Notes: generated from the sequence alone by a model not told the origin. A DNA stretch of 56,489 nt from Methylibium sp. (GCF_013817345.1 NZ_JACDCW010000014.1:1-56489); one strand, 5' to 3'; shown: positions 33,370-45,754, numbered from the stretch's first letter. Made by a program: numbers and translations.

Positions 33370-35318
33370 AGCGAGGCCATCGCGTCGGGGTGCGTACCGG
33401 GCTCGCCGTCGGCCAGTGACTGGGGCGGCGGTGTGTCGAGCAGCAGGCAGGCCAGTTGCAGCACTTCGGCGGTGCCGACGGCGGTGGCCGCCTGGGTAAG
33501 CCGGGACGCGCTTGCATCCAGCCACGCGCGAGCCAGCCGGGGCCGCTCCAGTGGGGCGAGGCGGCGCAGCCGGACGATGGCGCGGCGCAGCGATGCCGGG
33601 TCGCTGTGAAGCGCAGGCCGCTGGGCGCGCAAGCCCAGCAGTCCCAGCACGGTCGCCTGCCAATCGGCTGCGTCGCGAAGGTTCAGCCCCAGCGCCTGCG
33701 CCAGGGCTGTTCCCGTTTCGGCGATCACAGGCGCCAATGCCTGGAGTCGGTTGCGCGGGTCGGGACGCGGCCAGCGCGGTTTGTGGCCATCGAGCAGTTC
33801 CCGCATCGCGAGCGCGCGCAGTTGTTCGGCCGGGCCGTCGGCCAAGGCATGGAGTGCGGCGCGCAGTGTGAGTCGCTCCACGCGCGGTGCGGTGGCGCCG
33901 CTTCGCGCCAGCAAGGTCAGCGCGTTCTTCCGCGCCGTGGGGCGCAGCGCTTGCACGTCGCTCCACACGGCCGCCGCACACGGCAGCTCCGCCGTCGCGG
34001 CTTGCCAGGCGATGCGGCGCGCAACGCCGCGTTCGGCAGGCGAGCGGTCGATGAGCAGTGCCAGCAGGGCGGCGCGTCTTTCGCCCGGCCCGGCCCACCG
34101 GCCGATGCGATCGATCGCATCGCGCTCGCGCTCGGCGGCGCCCTGTAGATCGGGGTCGAGGGTGACGTCGGCGTGCCGGACTCTCCCTTGCGGTCGCGCG
34201 GTCGCCATCGAGGCCACCGCCATCTCGGGCGTGATCGTCGTCTTCGTCGCGAGCCCGACCGTCCCGGTGCTCAACGCCGGCAGCCAGTCCGGCTCGTCAG
34301 CCTCGTTCAAGGCCGGCAGGGCGGGAGCGGGCAGCGGTGACAGGCTTCGCCCACAGAGCCGCCGGATGCGCTCGGCCAGCGGCGGATGCGAGGTCCACCG
34401 CGAGGCGCCGGGGGTGCTCAGCAGCAGGTGGGCGAGAGCGGCGACATGCGGAGCCTGCAGCGGCACGGCACCGCGGGCGCGGCGCTCGCCGGCCGCGACC
34501 CCGGCGATCTTGCGCAGTGCGCCGCCGAGCCCGGCCGGGTTGCGCGTGTACTGCACGGCCGAGGCATCGGCCAGGAATTCGCGCTGTCGCGACACCGCGG
34601 CCTGCAGCAGCCGCCCGCCCATCCAGCCGAGCGAGCCCACGGCAACCAGCGCCCAGCCGAACAGCGCCCCAGGCGGAACCCGCCCGTCGTCGTTGCGGCT
34701 GGACAGACTGCGGCCGAAGCCGAACACCATTTCCAGCCCCCACACCATGCCGATCAGCCGCATGTTCAGCCGTGTGTCGCCGTGCGCGAGGTGACTGCAT
34801 TCATGGGCGATCACGCCCTGCAGCTCCTCTCGCGTGAGCCGCTCCAGCGCGCCGCGGGTGACGCCGATCACCGCATCGTCCTCGCTCCACCCGGCGGCGA
34901 AGGCGTTGATGGTGTCGTCGCGCGGCAGCACCCAGGCGGCGGGTGGGCGCATCCGGCTGGCCAGCGCCATTTCCTGCACCACGTTGAGCAAGCGCTTTTC
35001 CAGCGGACCGTTGGGCCGGCCGTGCGGGCCGAGCGCCGGCACGCCGCCGGCCAGCCGGGCCACGTGGGCGCCGCCTTCCTGCAGCCGCCACTGCTCGAAC
35101 CAGCAGCCGCCCAGCACGGCAAGCAGCACCAGGCCGGTGTTGGTTTCGAAGAAGAACGCCGGATACGCGTGGACGAGCGGAAAGCTGAGGTGATAGGCGA
35201 TCGCCAGCGCTGCGTTCACGGCCGCCACCAGCGCCAGCACGATCAGCGCGAACAGCACCAGCAGCCAGCGCGTCTGCCCGCGCGCGGCCTCTTGATGGCG
35301 CCGAAAGCGCATCGCCAT
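33351..35318 (-). CDS. M48 family membrane metalloprotease (HtpX-like) with long C-terminal region
   Basis: A 655-residue protein. Two hydrophobic segments lie at about residues 19-42 and 62-72, the zinc site is HECSH at 172-176 in ELQGVIAHECSHLAHGD, and the third ligand is the glutamate in SRQREFLADASAVQY. Two more hydrophobic segments lie between. After about residue 340 comes a long Ala/Leu/Arg-rich tail with no domain I recognise, roughly doubling HtpX's size. Together with the downstream LemA gene it recalls the M48-LemA pairing found in many bacteria. Role probably membrane protein quality control; the tail is unexplained. Confidence 0.85.
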   Translation of the reverse strand: MAMRFRRHQEAARGQTRWLLVLFALIVLALVAAVNAALAIAYHLSFPLVHAYPAFFFETNTGLVLLAVLGGCWFEQWRLQEGGAHVARLAGGVPALGPHGRPNGPLEKRLLNVVQEMALASRMRPPAAWVLPRDDTINAFAAGWSEDDAVIGVTRGALERLTREELQGVIAHECSHLAHGDTRLNMRLIGMVWGLEMVFGFGRSLSSRNDDGRVPPGALFGWALVAVGSLGWMGGRLLQAAVSRQREFLADASAVQYTRNPAGLGGALRKIAGVAAGERRARGAVPLQAPHVAALAHLLLSTPGASRWTSHPPLAERIRRLCGRSLSPLPAPALPALNEADEPDWLPALSTGTVGLATKTTITPEMAVASMATARPQGRVRHADVTLDPDLQGAAERERDAIDRIGRWAGPGERRAALLALLIDRSPAERGVARRIAWQAATAELPCAAAVWSDVQALRPTARKNALTLLARSGATAPRVERLTLRAALHALADGPAEQLRALAMRELLDGHKPRWPRPDPRNRLQALAPVIAETGTALAQALGLNLRDAADWQATVLGLLGLRAQRPALHSDPASLRRAIVRLRRLAPLERPRLARAWLDASASRLTQAATAVGTAEVLQLACLLLDTPPPQSLADGEPGTHPDAMASLQVRSL

Positions 35319-35337
35319 GGTGCGACGCGCGCCGGGG

Positions 35338-35931
35338 TCAGAAGCTCACACGGGGCGCGGCTCGCTCGGCCGCGCTTTCGGTGGCCTCGAGCATGGCGGC
35401 CGAACGGAAACGGAACAGGCGAGCGACGACATTGGCCGGGAACTGCTCGGCGGCGTTGTTGAAGTCGAGCACCGCGTCGTTGAAGGCCTGGCGAGCGAAG
35501 CCCACGCGGTTCTCGGTGTGCGCCAGTTCCTCGCTCAGATCGCGCAGCGACTGGTCGGCCTTCAGTTGGGGATAGGCCTCGACCACCGCCATCAGCCGCG
35601 AGAGCGCGCCGCCGAGCACGCCTTCCGCGGCGGTCAGCGCGCCGACCCGGGCAGCGTCCAGCGGCTGGGCCCGCACTTCACCGGCCGCCGCCCGCGCCGT
35701 GTTGCGCGCCGCGATCACCGCCTCCAGCGTCTCGCGCTCGTGCTGCAGGTATTTGCGGGCAATCTCGACCAGATTCGGAATCAGGTCGTAGCGGCGCTTG
35801 AGCTGTACGTCGATCTGCGCAAACGCGTTGCCGATCTCGTTGCGTTGACGCACCAGGCGGTTGTAGACGGCGATTGCCCACAGCGCGATGATCGCCACGA
35901 TCGCCAGCAGAACCACTCCGGTCGCATCCAT
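35338..35931 (-). CDS. lemA: LemA family protein
   Basis: A 197-residue protein with an N-terminal anchor (VVLLAIVAIIALWAIAVYN) and a helical periplasmic or cytoplasmic body. YNRLVRQRNEIGNAFAQIDV, QLKRRYDLIPNLVEIARKYL and VGFARQAFNDAVLDFNNAAE are the family's hallmark blocks. Its function is unknown. It is encoded 19 bases upstream of the M48 protease on the same strand, so the two are cotranscribed, as often seen. Confidence 0.93.
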   Translation of the reverse strand: MDATGVVLLAIVAIIALWAIAVYNRLVRQRNEIGNAFAQIDVQLKRRYDLIPNLVEIARKYLQHERETLEAVIAARNTARAAAGEVRAQPLDAARVGALTAAEGVLGGALSRLMAVVEAYPQLKADQSLRDLSEELAHTENRVGFARQAFNDAVLDFNNAAEQFPANVVARLFRFRSAAMLEATESAAERAAPRVSF

Positions 35932-36013
35932 GTCAGCCTCTCCCTCTTGTTTGGGCTGGAATGTAGTGGTTTGCGGCTCGCGCGCCGCAGCGCCTGCCTA
36001 CAATGTGAGCACT

Positions 36014-36295
36014 ATGACCGACCCGACTCCCGAGGACGTGCAGCGCTACATCGCGCAAGGCCTCGCCTGCGAGCATTTGCAGGTGGAGGGCGATGGCCGT
36101 CACTTCTCCGCGACCATCGTCGCCGCCGAGTTCGATGGCCTCAGCCGTGTCAAGCGTCACCAGCGGGTCTACGCAGCCCTCGGCGATAGAATGCGTCAGC
36201 AAATCCACGCGCTGTCGATGAAGACGCTGACGCCCGCCGAATTTGCGGCCGCAGGTGCCTCCACCCCGGCCGCCTCCGCCCAAACCCATCACTGA
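36014..36295 (+). CDS. ibaG: BolA family protein (IbaG/YrbA type)
   Basis: A 93-residue BolA-fold protein. [20 protein letters not shown] carries the invariant loop and a potential metal-binding histidine, and [20 protein letters not shown] ends the domain. The short type that sits immediately before murA is IbaG, which binds Fe-S clusters with monothiol glutaredoxin. The ATG at 36014 follows a TACAAT -10-like hexamer at 35999-36004. murA starts 95 bases downstream. Confidence 0.92.
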   Translation: MTDPTPEDVQRYIAQGLACEHLQVEGDGRHFSATIVAAEFDGLSRVKRHQRVYAALGDRMRQQIHALSMKTLTPAEFAAAGASTPAASAQTHH

Positions 36296-36390
36296 TCACA
36301 GGCCGCTGCCTCGCCGGCGCGGCTTGTGGCGTTCTCCGCTTTCACGCGAGAGACCGTCCGGGCCGGCGCAGGGCGAGGCGGCAACCCACC

Positions 36391-37677
<1,287 letters not shown>

Positions 37678-37705
37678 GCGTACGAGCAGTTTCGGAGGTG
37701 AAACC

Positions 37706-38353
37706 TTGATCACCCTCGCGCTGTCGAAGGGCCGCATCTTCGACGAGAGCCTGCCGCTGCTGAAGGCGGCCGGGATCGAGATCGCTGAAGACTCGGAAAG
37801 CTCGCGCCGGTTGATCCTCGCGACCACGCGGCCCGACGTGCGCGTGGTGCTCGTGCGCGCCACCGACGTGCCGACCTATGTGCAGCACGGCGGCGCCGAC
37901 CTCGGCGTGGCCGGCCTCGACGTGCTGCTCGAACACGGCGGCCAGGGCCTGTACCAGCCGCTCGACCTGCGCATCGCGCAATGCCGCATGAGCGTGGCGG
38001 TGCGTGCCGACTTCGACTATGCGGCCGCCGTGAAGCAGGGTTCGCGCATCCGCGTCGCCACCAAGTACGTCAGCGTGGCACGCGATCACTTCGCCGACAA
38101 GGGCGTGCACGTCGATCTGATCAAGCTCTACGGCTCGATGGAGCTGGCTCCGCTGACCGGCCTGGCCGACGCGATCGTCGATCTGGTCTCCACCGGCAGC
38201 ACGCTGGCGGCCAACCGGCTGGTGGAGGTGGAGCGGATCATGGACATCTCTTCGCGGCTGGTGGTCAACCAGGCTGCCCTGAAGCTCAAGCAGCAACCGA
38301 TCCGCCGCATCATCGAAGCCTTCGAATCTGCGCTGCCGGGTTTGCCGGCATAA
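37706..38353 (+). CDS. hisG: ATP phosphoribosyltransferase, short form HisG
   Basis: A 215-residue short-form HisG, the first enzyme of histidine synthesis, lacking the C-terminal regulatory domain. [32 protein letters not shown] and [15 protein letters not shown] are visible. The start is TTG at 37706, set by a strong GGAGGTG ribosome site at 37694-37700; no ATG in frame gives a better N-terminus. Short HisG works as a complex with HisZ, which is not in this window. The gene is followed by hisD after 17 bases. Confidence 0.94.
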   Translation: MITLALSKGRIFDESLPLLKAAGIEIAEDSESSRRLILATTRPDVRVVLVRATDVPTYVQHGGADLGVAGLDVLLEHGGQGLYQPLDLRIAQCRMSVAVRADFDYAAAVKQGSRIRVATKYVSVARDHFADKGVHVDLIKLYGSMELAPLTGLADAIVDLVSTGSTLAANRLVEVERIMDISSRLVVNQAALKLKQQPIRRIIEAFESALPGLPA

Positions 38354-38370
38354 CGCGGCCGGGAGAAAGC

Positions 38371-39684
38371 ATGACCGTCGCCGTACGCCGCCTCGCCACC
38401 ACTCAGCCCGATTTCGAGCCGGCATTCCAGCGCGTGCTGCATTGGTCGGCAGAGACCGACGATGCGATCGAGAGCCGCGTGGCAGCGATCCTGACCGACG
38501 TGCGCGAGCGCGGCGATGCGGCGGTGCTCGAATACACCGCGCGCTTCGATGCGCTCGAAGCCGCCTCGATGGATGCGCTCGAGTTGCGCCAGGCCGATTT
38601 CGCCGCCGCCTTCGAGGCCATCACGCCGGCCCAGCGGCATGCGCTGCAGCAAGCCGCGGCACGCATCCGCAGCTATCACGAGCGCCAGCTCGAGGCCTGC
38701 GGCCGAAGCTGGAGTTATTGCGATGAAGACGGCAGCCTGCTCGGCCAGAAGGTCACGCCGCTCGATCGTGTCGGCATTTACGTGCCGGGCGGCAAGGCGG
38801 CGTATCCGTCCAGCCTGCTGATGAACGCCGTGCCGGCGCACGTAGCCGGCGTGCCGGAGATCGTGATGGTGGTGCCGACGCCCGGCGGCGAGCGCAACGC
38901 CTTGGTGCTCGCCGCGGCCCACGTTGCCGGCGTCTCGCGCGCCTTCACGATCGGCGGCGCGCAGGCAGTGGCCGCGCTGGCCTACGGCACCGCGACTGTG
39001 CCCAAGGTGGACAAGATCACCGGCCCCGGCAACGCCTACGTCGCGAGCGCCAAGAAGCGCGTGTTCGGCATGGTGGGCATCGACATGATCGCGGGCCCCA
39101 GCGAGATCCTGGTGCTGGCCGACGGCTCGACGCCCGCCGACTGGGTGGCGATGGACCTGTTCAGTCAGGCCGAGCACGACGAACTGGCGCAAAGCATCCT
39201 GCTGTGCCCGGACGCCGACTACATCGCCGAGGTACAGCGCGAGATCGAGCGGCTGCTCCCCGAGATGCCGCGCGCCGCGATCATCCGCGCCTCCCTGGAG
39301 GGCCGCGGGGCGCTCATCCACACCCGCTCGATGGAAGAGGCCTGCGAGATCAGCAACCGCATTGCGCCCGAGCATCTGGAAATCAGCTCGAGCGACCCCC
39401 ACCGCTGGGAGCCGCTCCTGCGCCACGCCGGCGCCATCTTCCTGGGCGCCTACACCAGCGAATCGCTCGGGGATTACTGCGCAGGGCCCAACCACGTGCT
39501 GCCGACCTCGGGCACCGCGCGTTTTTCATCGCCGCTGGGCGTGTACGACTTCCAGAAGCGTTCGAGCCTCATCGAGGTGAGCGAGCGGGGCGCTCAGACG
39601 CTCGGTGCAATCGCCATCGAGCTGGCCCTCGGCGAGGGCCTGCAGGCGCATGCGCGGGCCGCCGAGATGCGGCTTCGGTCATGA
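38371..39684 (+). CDS. hisD: Histidinol dehydrogenase
   Basis: A 437-residue zinc enzyme that performs the last two oxidations from histidinol to histidine. [48 protein letters not shown] and [15 protein letters not shown] contain the substrate, NAD and zinc contacts. [20 protein letters not shown] is near the C-terminus. A GGGAGAA ribosome site precedes the ATG. It follows hisG by 17 bases and precedes hisC by 16. Confidence 0.97.
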   Translation: MTVAVRRLATTQPDFEPAFQRVLHWSAETDDAIESRVAAILTDVRERGDAAVLEYTARFDALEAASMDALELRQADFAAAFEAITPAQRHALQQAAARIRSYHERQLEACGRSWSYCDEDGSLLGQKVTPLDRVGIYVPGGKAAYPSSLLMNAVPAHVAGVPEIVMVVPTPGGERNALVLAAAHVAGVSRAFTIGGAQAVAALAYGTATVPKVDKITGPGNAYVASAKKRVFGMVGIDMIAGPSEILVLADGSTPADWVAMDLFSQAEHDELAQSILLCPDADYIAEVQREIERLLPEMPRAAIIRASLEGRGALIHTRSMEEACEISNRIAPEHLEISSSDPHRWEPLLRHAGAIFLGAYTSESLGDYCAGPNHVLPTSGTARFSSPLGVYDFQKRSSLIEVSERGAQTLGAIAIELALGEGLQAHARAAEMRLRS

Positions 39685-39700
39685 CCCGCCGAGCGGCGCG

Positions 39701-40825
39701 ATGAGCAAACTGCGCATGGACTTGCCGCCGCGACTGGCTGCCCGCATCCGCATGGACGTGCGCAGCATGCACGCCTATGCAGTGCAGTCTTCGGCGGGCT
39801 TCGTCAAGCTCGACGCGATGGAGAACCCGCACCGCCTGAGCGATGCGCTTCAGGCCGAACTCGGCCGTCGACTCGGCGCCGTGGCGTTAAACCGCTATCC
39901 GGGAACGCGCATCGAAGAACTGCGCGCCGCACTCGCCCTTCACGCGGGCATGCCGCCGGGCTGCGCGCTGATGCTTGGCAACGGCTCCGACGAGTTGATC
40001 AGCCTGCTCGCCCTGGCCTGCGATGTGCCGTCCAGCGAAGCGAGCTGCGGCGGCCCGGCCACCGTGTTGGCGCCGGTGCCCGGCTTTGTGATGTACGAGT
40101 TGTCGGCCAAGCTGCAGGGCTTGCACTTCGTCGGCGTGCCGCTGACCGCCGACTTCGAACTCGACGGCGAGGCGATGCTTGCTGCGGTGCGCGAGCACCG
40201 ACCGGCGCTCACCTACCTGGCCTATCCGAACAACCCGACCGCCAACCTGTGGGACGACGCGGTGATCGAGCGCATCGTGGAGGCGGTCGCCGAGCACGGC
40301 GGTTTCGTGGTGATGGACGAGGCCTACCAGCCCTTCGCCAGCCGCAGCTACCTCGACCGGCTGATGCGCCACGATCATGTGCTGCTCATGCGCACCCTGA
40401 GCAAGTTCGGTCTCGCCGGCGTGCGCTTGGGTTACCTGATCGGGCCGGCAGCGATCGTGGCCGAGATCGAAAAGGTTCGCCCGCCCTACAACGTGAGCGT
40501 GCTCAACTGCGAGGCGGCCTTGTTCGCCCTGGAACACGCGGACCAGTTTGCGCGCCAGGCTGCGCTGCTTCGCGCCGAGCGCGAGCGCCTGATGGCCGCG
40601 CTGCGCAAGATGCCGGGCGCTACGCCTTTTCCGAGCGAGGCCAACATGGTGCTGGTGCGCGTGCCCGATGCAGCAGCGGCTTTCGAAGGCTTGAAAAGCC
40701 GCGGCGTGCTGGTGAAGAACGTATCCAACCTGCACCCGCTGCTGGCGAACTGCCTGCGCCTGACCGTTGGCTTGACTGAAGAGAACGACCGGATGATTGC
40801 TGCGCTGAAAGACTGTCTGTCATGA
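39701..40825 (+). CDS. hisC: Histidinol-phosphate aminotransferase
   Basis: A 374-residue class I/II PLP aminotransferase of the HisC type. [46 protein letters not shown] and [16 protein letters not shown] hold the cofactor; the lysine is in LSKFG. Compared with the family there are a few extra residues at [14 protein letters not shown]. The ATG at 39701 is chosen because residues upstream are unlike the family. It overlaps hisB by four bases. Confidence 0.95.
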   Translation: MSKLRMDLPPRLAARIRMDVRSMHAYAVQSSAGFVKLDAMENPHRLSDALQAELGRRLGAVALNRYPGTRIEELRAALALHAGMPPGCALMLGNGSDELISLLALACDVPSSEASCGGPATVLAPVPGFVMYELSAKLQGLHFVGVPLTADFELDGEAMLAAVREHRPALTYLAYPNNPTANLWDDAVIERIVEAVAEHGGFVVMDEAYQPFASRSYLDRLMRHDHVLLMRTLSKFGLAGVRLGYLIGPAAIVAEIEKVRPPYNVSVLNCEAALFALEHADQFARQAALLRAERERLMAALRKMPGATPFPSEANMVLVRVPDAAAAFEGLKSRGVLVKNVSNLHPLLANCLRLTVGLTEENDRMIAALKDCLS

Positions 40826-41430
40826 ACACTGCACCCCACGAACACCGCATCGCCGAAGTGCGCCGCGACACCACCGAAACCAAGATCCTGGTGCGCATCG
40901 ACCTCGATGGCAGCGGCGCCGCCCAGCTCGCCACCGGCATCGGCTTCTTCGACCACATGCTCGACCAGATCGCCCGCCACGGACTGATCGACCTGCGCAT
41001 CGAGGCCCAGGGCGACCTGCACATCGACGGCCACCACACGGTCGAAGACGTGGGCATCACCGTGGGCCAGGCCTTTGCCAAGGCGGTCGGCGACAAGAAG
41101 GGCATTCGCCGCTACGGCCACGCCTACGTACCGCTCGACGAAGCGCTCAGCCGCGTGGTGGTCGATTTCTCCGGCCGACCGGGCCTGCACATGCGCGTGC
41201 CGTTCAAGGCCGGCATGGTGGGGGCGCTCGACACGCAACTGGTCTACGAGTTCTTCCAGGGCTTCGTCAACCATGCCGGCGTCACCCTGCACATCGACAA
41301 CCTGCACGGTGACAACGCACACCACCAGTGCGAGACCGTGTTCAAGGCCTTTGCCCGCGCGCTGCGCATGGCGCTGGAGCGTGATCCGCGCATGGCCGGC
41401 GTGGTGCCTTCGACCAAGGGAACGCTTTGA
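40822..41430 (+). CDS. hisB: Imidazoleglycerol-phosphate dehydratase
   Basis: A 202-residue monofunctional dehydratase, without the phosphatase domain that E. coli HisB carries. [30 protein letters not shown] and [19 protein letters not shown] contain the two manganese sites. It therefore needs a separate histidinol-phosphate phosphatase, and none is seen in this cluster. It is translationally coupled to hisC. Eighty-seven bases, with no gene in them, separate it from hisH. Confidence 0.96.
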   Translation: MNTAPHEHRIAEVRRDTTETKILVRIDLDGSGAAQLATGIGFFDHMLDQIARHGLIDLRIEAQGDLHIDGHHTVEDVGITVGQAFAKAVGDKKGIRRYGHAYVPLDEALSRVVVDFSGRPGLHMRVPFKAGMVGALDTQLVYEFFQGFVNHAGVTLHIDNLHGDNAHHQCETVFKAFARALRMALERDPRMAGVVPSTKGTL

Positions 41431-41517
41431 AATGAACCGTGCTGGCGCCGCAGACGCCATGGGCCGCCGGGCCGTTCCCGAGGCGAATGGCGCAGCACAC
41501 GGACGGGAGCTCCCCCG

Positions 41518-42189
41518 ATGAGCCGCAGCGTCGCCGTCGTCGACTACGGCATGGGCAACCTGCGCTCCGTTTCGCAGGCCGTGCTGCATGCGGCGCGGGA
41601 AGTGTCGAAGTCCGGCCCCGAGGTCGAAGTCATCGTCACCGCCGAGCCGCACGAAGTGCGCCGCGCCGAGCGGGTGGTGCTGCCCGGCCAGGGCGCCATG
41701 CGCGACTGCATGCGCGAATTGCGCGAAGCGCATGGCGGCGAATTGCTGAGTGCCGTGCTCGAGGCCGCGGCGAGCAAGCCGCTGATGGGCGTGTGCGTGG
41801 GCATGCAGATGCTGCTCGAGCACAGCGAAGAGCAGGACACACCGGGCCTGGGGTTGATCCCCGGCCGCGTCAGGCGCTTCAAGCTCGAAGGCCGTCTGCA
41901 GCCCGACGGCAGCCGCTACAAGGTCCCACAGATGGGCTGGAACCGCGTGCTGCAAAGCGGCAGGCACCCGATGTGGGTCGGCGTGCCAGACGCTAGCTGG
42001 TTCTATTTCGTTCACAGTTTTTACGCCGCACCGGCGCACGCCGGGCACAGCGTGGGTGAAACCGAGTACGGCGAGCGCTTTACCAGCGCGGTGGCGCGCG
42101 ATAACATTTTTGCGACCCAGTTCCACCCCGAGAAGAGCGCGGCGCACGGCCTGGCCCTGTACCGCAACTTCCTCGGCTGGCGTCCCTGA
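41518..42189 (+). CDS. hisH: Imidazole glycerol phosphate synthase, glutaminase subunit HisH
   Basis: A 223-residue class I amidotransferase that supplies ammonia to HisF. The catalytic triad is C93 in [10 protein letters not shown] and the pair in [24 protein letters not shown] and [14 protein letters not shown] are conserved. The HisF interface is the HisH-specific [21 protein letters not shown], with GGGAG, precedes the ATG. It is 37 bases upstream of hisA. Confidence 0.96.
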   Translation: MSRSVAVVDYGMGNLRSVSQAVLHAAREVSKSGPEVEVIVTAEPHEVRRAERVVLPGQGAMRDCMRELREAHGGELLSAVLEAAASKPLMGVCVGMQMLLEHSEEQDTPGLGLIPGRVRRFKLEGRLQPDGSRYKVPQMGWNRVLQSGRHPMWVGVPDASWFYFVHSFYAAPAHAGHSVGETEYGERFTSAVARDNIFATQFHPEKSAAHGLALYRNFLGWRP

Positions 42190-42226
42190 CCTCCCCCACC
42201 CCCGTTTCATCTCACCGCCGACGGCC

Positions 42227-42970
42227 ATGCTGCTGATCCCTGCGATCGACCTGAAAGACGGTCGCTGTGTGCGCCTCAAGCAAGGCGACATGAACGACTC
42301 CACCATCTTCAGCGAGGATCCGGCGGCCATGGCCCGCCGCTGGCTCGATGCCGGCGCCCGGCGGCTGCACCTGGTGGATCTGAACGGCGCCTTCGCCGGC
42401 AAGCCGGTCAACGAGGCGGCCATCAAGGCGATCCTGGCCGAGGTGGACGACGAGATTCCGGTGCAGCTCGGCGGCGGCATCCGCGATCTCGACACCATCG
42501 AGCGCTACCTTGACGACGGCCTGTCCTTCGTGATCATCGGCACGGCCGCCGTCAAGAGCCCCGGCTTCCTGCGCGACGCCTGCACGGCCTTCGGCGGCCA
42601 CATCATCGTCGGGCTCGACGCCCGCAACGGCAAGGTGGCGACCGACGGCTGGAGCAAGCTCACCGGCCACGAGGTGATCGATCTGGCGCAGAAGTTCGAG
42701 GGCTATGGCGTCGAGGGCGTGATCTACACCGACATCGGCCGCGACGGCATGCTCAGCGGCATCAACATCGACGCCACCGTCAAGCTGGCGCAGGCGCTGA
42801 GCATTCCGGTGATCGCTTCAGGCGGCCTGTCGCGGCTGAGCGACATCGAGGCGCTGTGCGCGGTGGAAGGCGAGGGCGTCGAAGGCGTGATCTGCGGGCG
42901 GGCCATCTATACCGGCGACCTCGATTTCGCTGCGGCTCAGGCGCGCGCCGATGCACTGAACGGCGGCTGA
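42227..42970 (+). CDS. hisA: ProFAR isomerase HisA
   Basis: A 247-residue (beta-alpha)8 barrel that isomerises ProFAR to PRFAR. It opens [20 protein letters not shown], with the catalytic aspartate in AIDLKDG and the second in the TDIGRDGML segment; QLGGGIRD and IASGGLSR bind the two phosphates. The length is standard. The 78-base gap to hisF holds nested hairpins. Confidence 0.96.
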   Translation: MLLIPAIDLKDGRCVRLKQGDMNDSTIFSEDPAAMARRWLDAGARRLHLVDLNGAFAGKPVNEAAIKAILAEVDDEIPVQLGGGIRDLDTIERYLDDGLSFVIIGTAAVKSPGFLRDACTAFGGHIIVGLDARNGKVATDGWSKLTGHEVIDLAQKFEGYGVEGVIYTDIGRDGMLSGINIDATVKLAQALSIPVIASGGLSRLSDIEALCAVEGEGVEGVICGRAIYTGDLDFAAAQARADALNGG

Positions 42971-42974
42971 TGTC

Positions 42975-43012
42975 GGCCCCCACGCACCGTCGGTGCTCCT
43001 CCCCCCGGGGCC
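42975..43012 (+). repeat. Nested REP-like hairpins between hisA and hisF
   Basis: GGCCCC at 42975-42980 pairs with GGGGCC at 43007-43012. Inside, GCACC-GTC-GGTGC forms a perfect hairpin at 42984-42996. There is no T-run, so termination inside the his operon is not implied. The C/G-rich look recalls the other palindromic repeats in the window. Confidence 0.5.
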
Positions 43013-43048
43013 AGTCGGTTTTCTCGGGTCGGCCCATCGAAAGCTGAA

Positions 43049-43828
<780 letters not shown>

Positions 43829-43896
43829 CCGCACGCGGCACGGTGCCGCTGCGGCCACCTGCCGCCGTCCTCGCCCCCGTTGCTACACTGGTTTGC

Positions 43897-44295
43897 ATGA
43901 GCTGGCTCGACGAAATCAGGTGGGACAAGGACGGCCTTTTGCCGGTCATCGCGCAGGAGAGACGGACCGGCGACGTGCTCATGTTCGCCTGGATGAACCG
44001 CGAGGCGCTGCAGCGCACTGCCGAGCTCGGCCAGGCGGTCTACTGGAGCCGCTCGCGCGGGCGCCTGTGGCACAAGGGCGAGGAATCCGGCCATCGGCAG
44101 AAAGTGATCGACATACGCCTGGACTGCGACAACGACGTGCTGCTGCTCGAGGTCGAACAGCTCGGCCGGCCGGCGGGCGCTCCGTCCATTGCCTGCCATA
44201 CGGGCCGCCACAGTTGTTTCTTCCAGCGCTACGAAGCGGGAGCCTGGCATGCCGTGCTGCCGGTGCTCGAGGACCCGGAGCGCATCTACAAATGA
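43897..44295 (+). CDS. hisI: Phosphoribosyl-AMP cyclohydrolase HisI
   Basis: A 132-residue monofunctional cyclohydrolase opening the adenine ring of [57 protein letters not shown] and [12 protein letters not shown] carry the zinc and magnesium ligands. It is a separate protein from HisE, unlike enterobacterial HisIE. Its stop overlaps the hisE ATG by four bases. Confidence 0.96.
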   Translation: MSWLDEIRWDKDGLLPVIAQERRTGDVLMFAWMNREALQRTAELGQAVYWSRSRGRLWHKGEESGHRQKVIDIRLDCDNDVLLLEVEQLGRPAGAPSIACHTGRHSCFFQRYEAGAWHAVLPVLEDPERIYK

Positions 44296-44675
44296 AGGCC
44301 CCTTCCGATGCCGCCAGGCCGGCGACTGCCCCTTCACAGGACGTGCTCGCCCGCCTCGCCGCGGTGATCGAGTCGCGCCGTACCGGCGACCCCGAGGCGA
44401 GCTACGTGGCGCGCCTCTTTCACAAAGGTACCGACGCGATCCTGAAGAAGGTGGGCGAAGAGGCCACCGAGCTGGTGATGGCCGGCAAGGACGGCGACCC
44501 GAAGAAGATCGTGGCCGAAGCTGCCGACCTGTGGTTCCACTCCATGGTGGCGCTCGCCCATTTCGGCCTGACGCCCGCGCAGGTGCTGGCGGAACTGGAA
44601 CGACGCGAAGGCCTTTCGGGGCTGGAAGAGTTTGCACTGCGCAAGGCGCAACACCGCGAGGCCAAGGAAGCATGA
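44292..44675 (+). CDS. hisE: Phosphoribosyl-ATP pyrophosphatase HisE
   Basis: A 127-residue all-helical MazG-like pyrophosphatase acting on PR-ATP, the second step of the pathway. [40 protein letters not shown] and [19 protein letters not shown] contain the ExxE...ExxD metal sites. A 15-residue N-terminal extension ([15 protein letters not shown]) is of low complexity. It overlaps both the hisI stop and the following membrane-protein start by four bases. Confidence 0.96.
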   Translation: MKAPSDAARPATAPSQDVLARLAAVIESRRTGDPEASYVARLFHKGTDAILKKVGEEATELVMAGKDGDPKKIVAEAADLWFHSMVALAHFGLTPAQVLAELERREGLSGLEEFALRKAQHREAKEA

Positions 44676-45046
44676 ACACCGTGATCGACCCCGAGCGCGA
44701 ACGCTCGCTCAAGAACATCGGCATCATCAGCTATCTGCTGCACCTGGTGGTAGCCGTTGGGGCGGTCATTCCGAGCTTCCAACCTGGCATCGCCCTGCTC
44801 GTCATCGCCTTCATCCTCGATGTGGTGAAAAGAGACGACGCTGCCGGCACCTGGCAGGCCTCGCACTTCAAGTGGCGTATCCGCTCAGTGCTGTGGGCCG
44901 GCGCGCTGTACGTGATCACCATTCCGCTGTGGCTCCTGTTTGTGCTGCCGGGCTGGATCGCCTGGTGTGTGATCTCGATATGGTTCCTCTACCGCATCGT
45001 GCGCGGCGGCATGAACCTCAATGCCAACCGGCCGATGCCTGACTGA
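44672..45046 (+). CDS. DUF4870-family small membrane protein
   Basis: A 124-residue protein with three hydrophobic segments: [34 protein letters not shown], and a long C-terminal pair ([20 protein letters not shown], then [14 protein letters not shown]). Charged loops lie between. This layout fits the DUF4870 family of small membrane proteins. It overlaps hisE by four bases and stops two bases before hinT, so it is coexpressed with histidine synthesis. Its function is unknown. Confidence 0.82.
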   Translation: MNTVIDPERERSLKNIGIISYLLHLVVAVGAVIPSFQPGIALLVIAFILDVVKRDDAAGTWQASHFKWRIRSVLWAGALYVITIPLWLLFVLPGWIAWCVISIWFLYRIVRGGMNLNANRPMPD

Positions 45047-45048
45047 CC

Positions 45049-45399
45049 ATGAATCAGCAAGATCCGAACTGCATCTTCTGCAAGATCATCGAAGGGCAGA
45101 TTCCGTCCAGGAAGGCCTATGAAGACGAGCACCTGCTCGCCTTCCACGACATCAACCCCTGGGCCCCGGTGCATGTGCTGATCATCCCCAAGCGGCACAT
45201 CGCAATGCTTTCCGACGTGGGCCCCGAGCATCAGGAGCTGATGGGCCGCATGCTGGTGCTCGCACCGAAATTAATGCGTGAACTGGGCGTGAGCAACGGC
45301 TTTCGCACGCTGATCAACACCGGCGAGGACGGCTTGCAGGAGGTCTATCACCTGCACATGCACGTCATCGGGGGGCCGCGGCCCTGGCTGAAGGGGTGA
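45049..45399 (+). CDS. hinT: HIT family purine nucleoside phosphoramidase HinT
   Basis: A 116-residue histidine triad protein. CIFCKIIEGQIPSRKAYEDE at the N-terminus and YHLHMHVIGG, with the HxHxHxx nucleophile motif, at the C-terminus are unambiguous. It hydrolyses AMP-lysine-like phosphoramidates. The gene follows the DUF4870 gene after two bases, and 115 bases separate it from tatA. Confidence 0.95.
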   Translation: MNQQDPNCIFCKIIEGQIPSRKAYEDEHLLAFHDINPWAPVHVLIIPKRHIAMLSDVGPEHQELMGRMLVLAPKLMRELGVSNGFRTLINTGEDGLQEVYHLHMHVIGGPRPWLKG

Positions 45400-45514
45400 G
45401 CCCGTGATTCCTGCCGCTTTCGGCGCAGTGAACCGCAAGCCCCGGACACGGGTCTGACACCCTCACTGGCCTAGAATCTCTGGCTGCATCCACCGCGTCA
45501 TCAGGAGAAACATC

Positions 45515-45754
45515 ATGGGAGCATTCAGCATCTGGCATTGGCTGATCGTCCTCGTCATCGTCGTGCTGATCTTCGGCACCAAGAAGCTCAAGAACATGGG
45601 CAGCGATCTCGGTGGGGCGGTCAAGGGTTTCAAGGACGGCGTGCGTGACGGGTCGACCACGAACGACGATGGATCGGCGCCGACCCAGCAGGTCACAGCC
45701 AACAAGAACGCGGACGCCAACACGGTGGACGTCGAGGCCAAGCACAAGCGCTGA
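45515..45754 (+). CDS. tatA: Twin-arginine translocase subunit TatA
   Basis: A 79-residue protein with a short N-terminal helix ([20 protein letters not shown]) and an amphipathic helix ([15 protein letters not shown]). TatA subunits oligomerise to form the transport path for folded proteins. CAGGAGAAAC precedes the ATG. A TAGAAT -10-like hexamer lies at 45472-45477 in the 115-base gap after hinT, so the tat genes may have their own promoter; no good -35 is seen. Confidence 0.95.
   Translation: MGAFSIWHWLIVLVIVVLIFGTKKLKNMGSDLGGAVKGFKDGVRDGSTTNDDGSAPTQQVTANKNADANTVDVEAKHKR

Noticed and set aside
43882-43890. TACACT as a -10 for an internal promoter before hisI
   Set aside because: No matching -35 lies at an acceptable distance, and the gene is in a tight operon.
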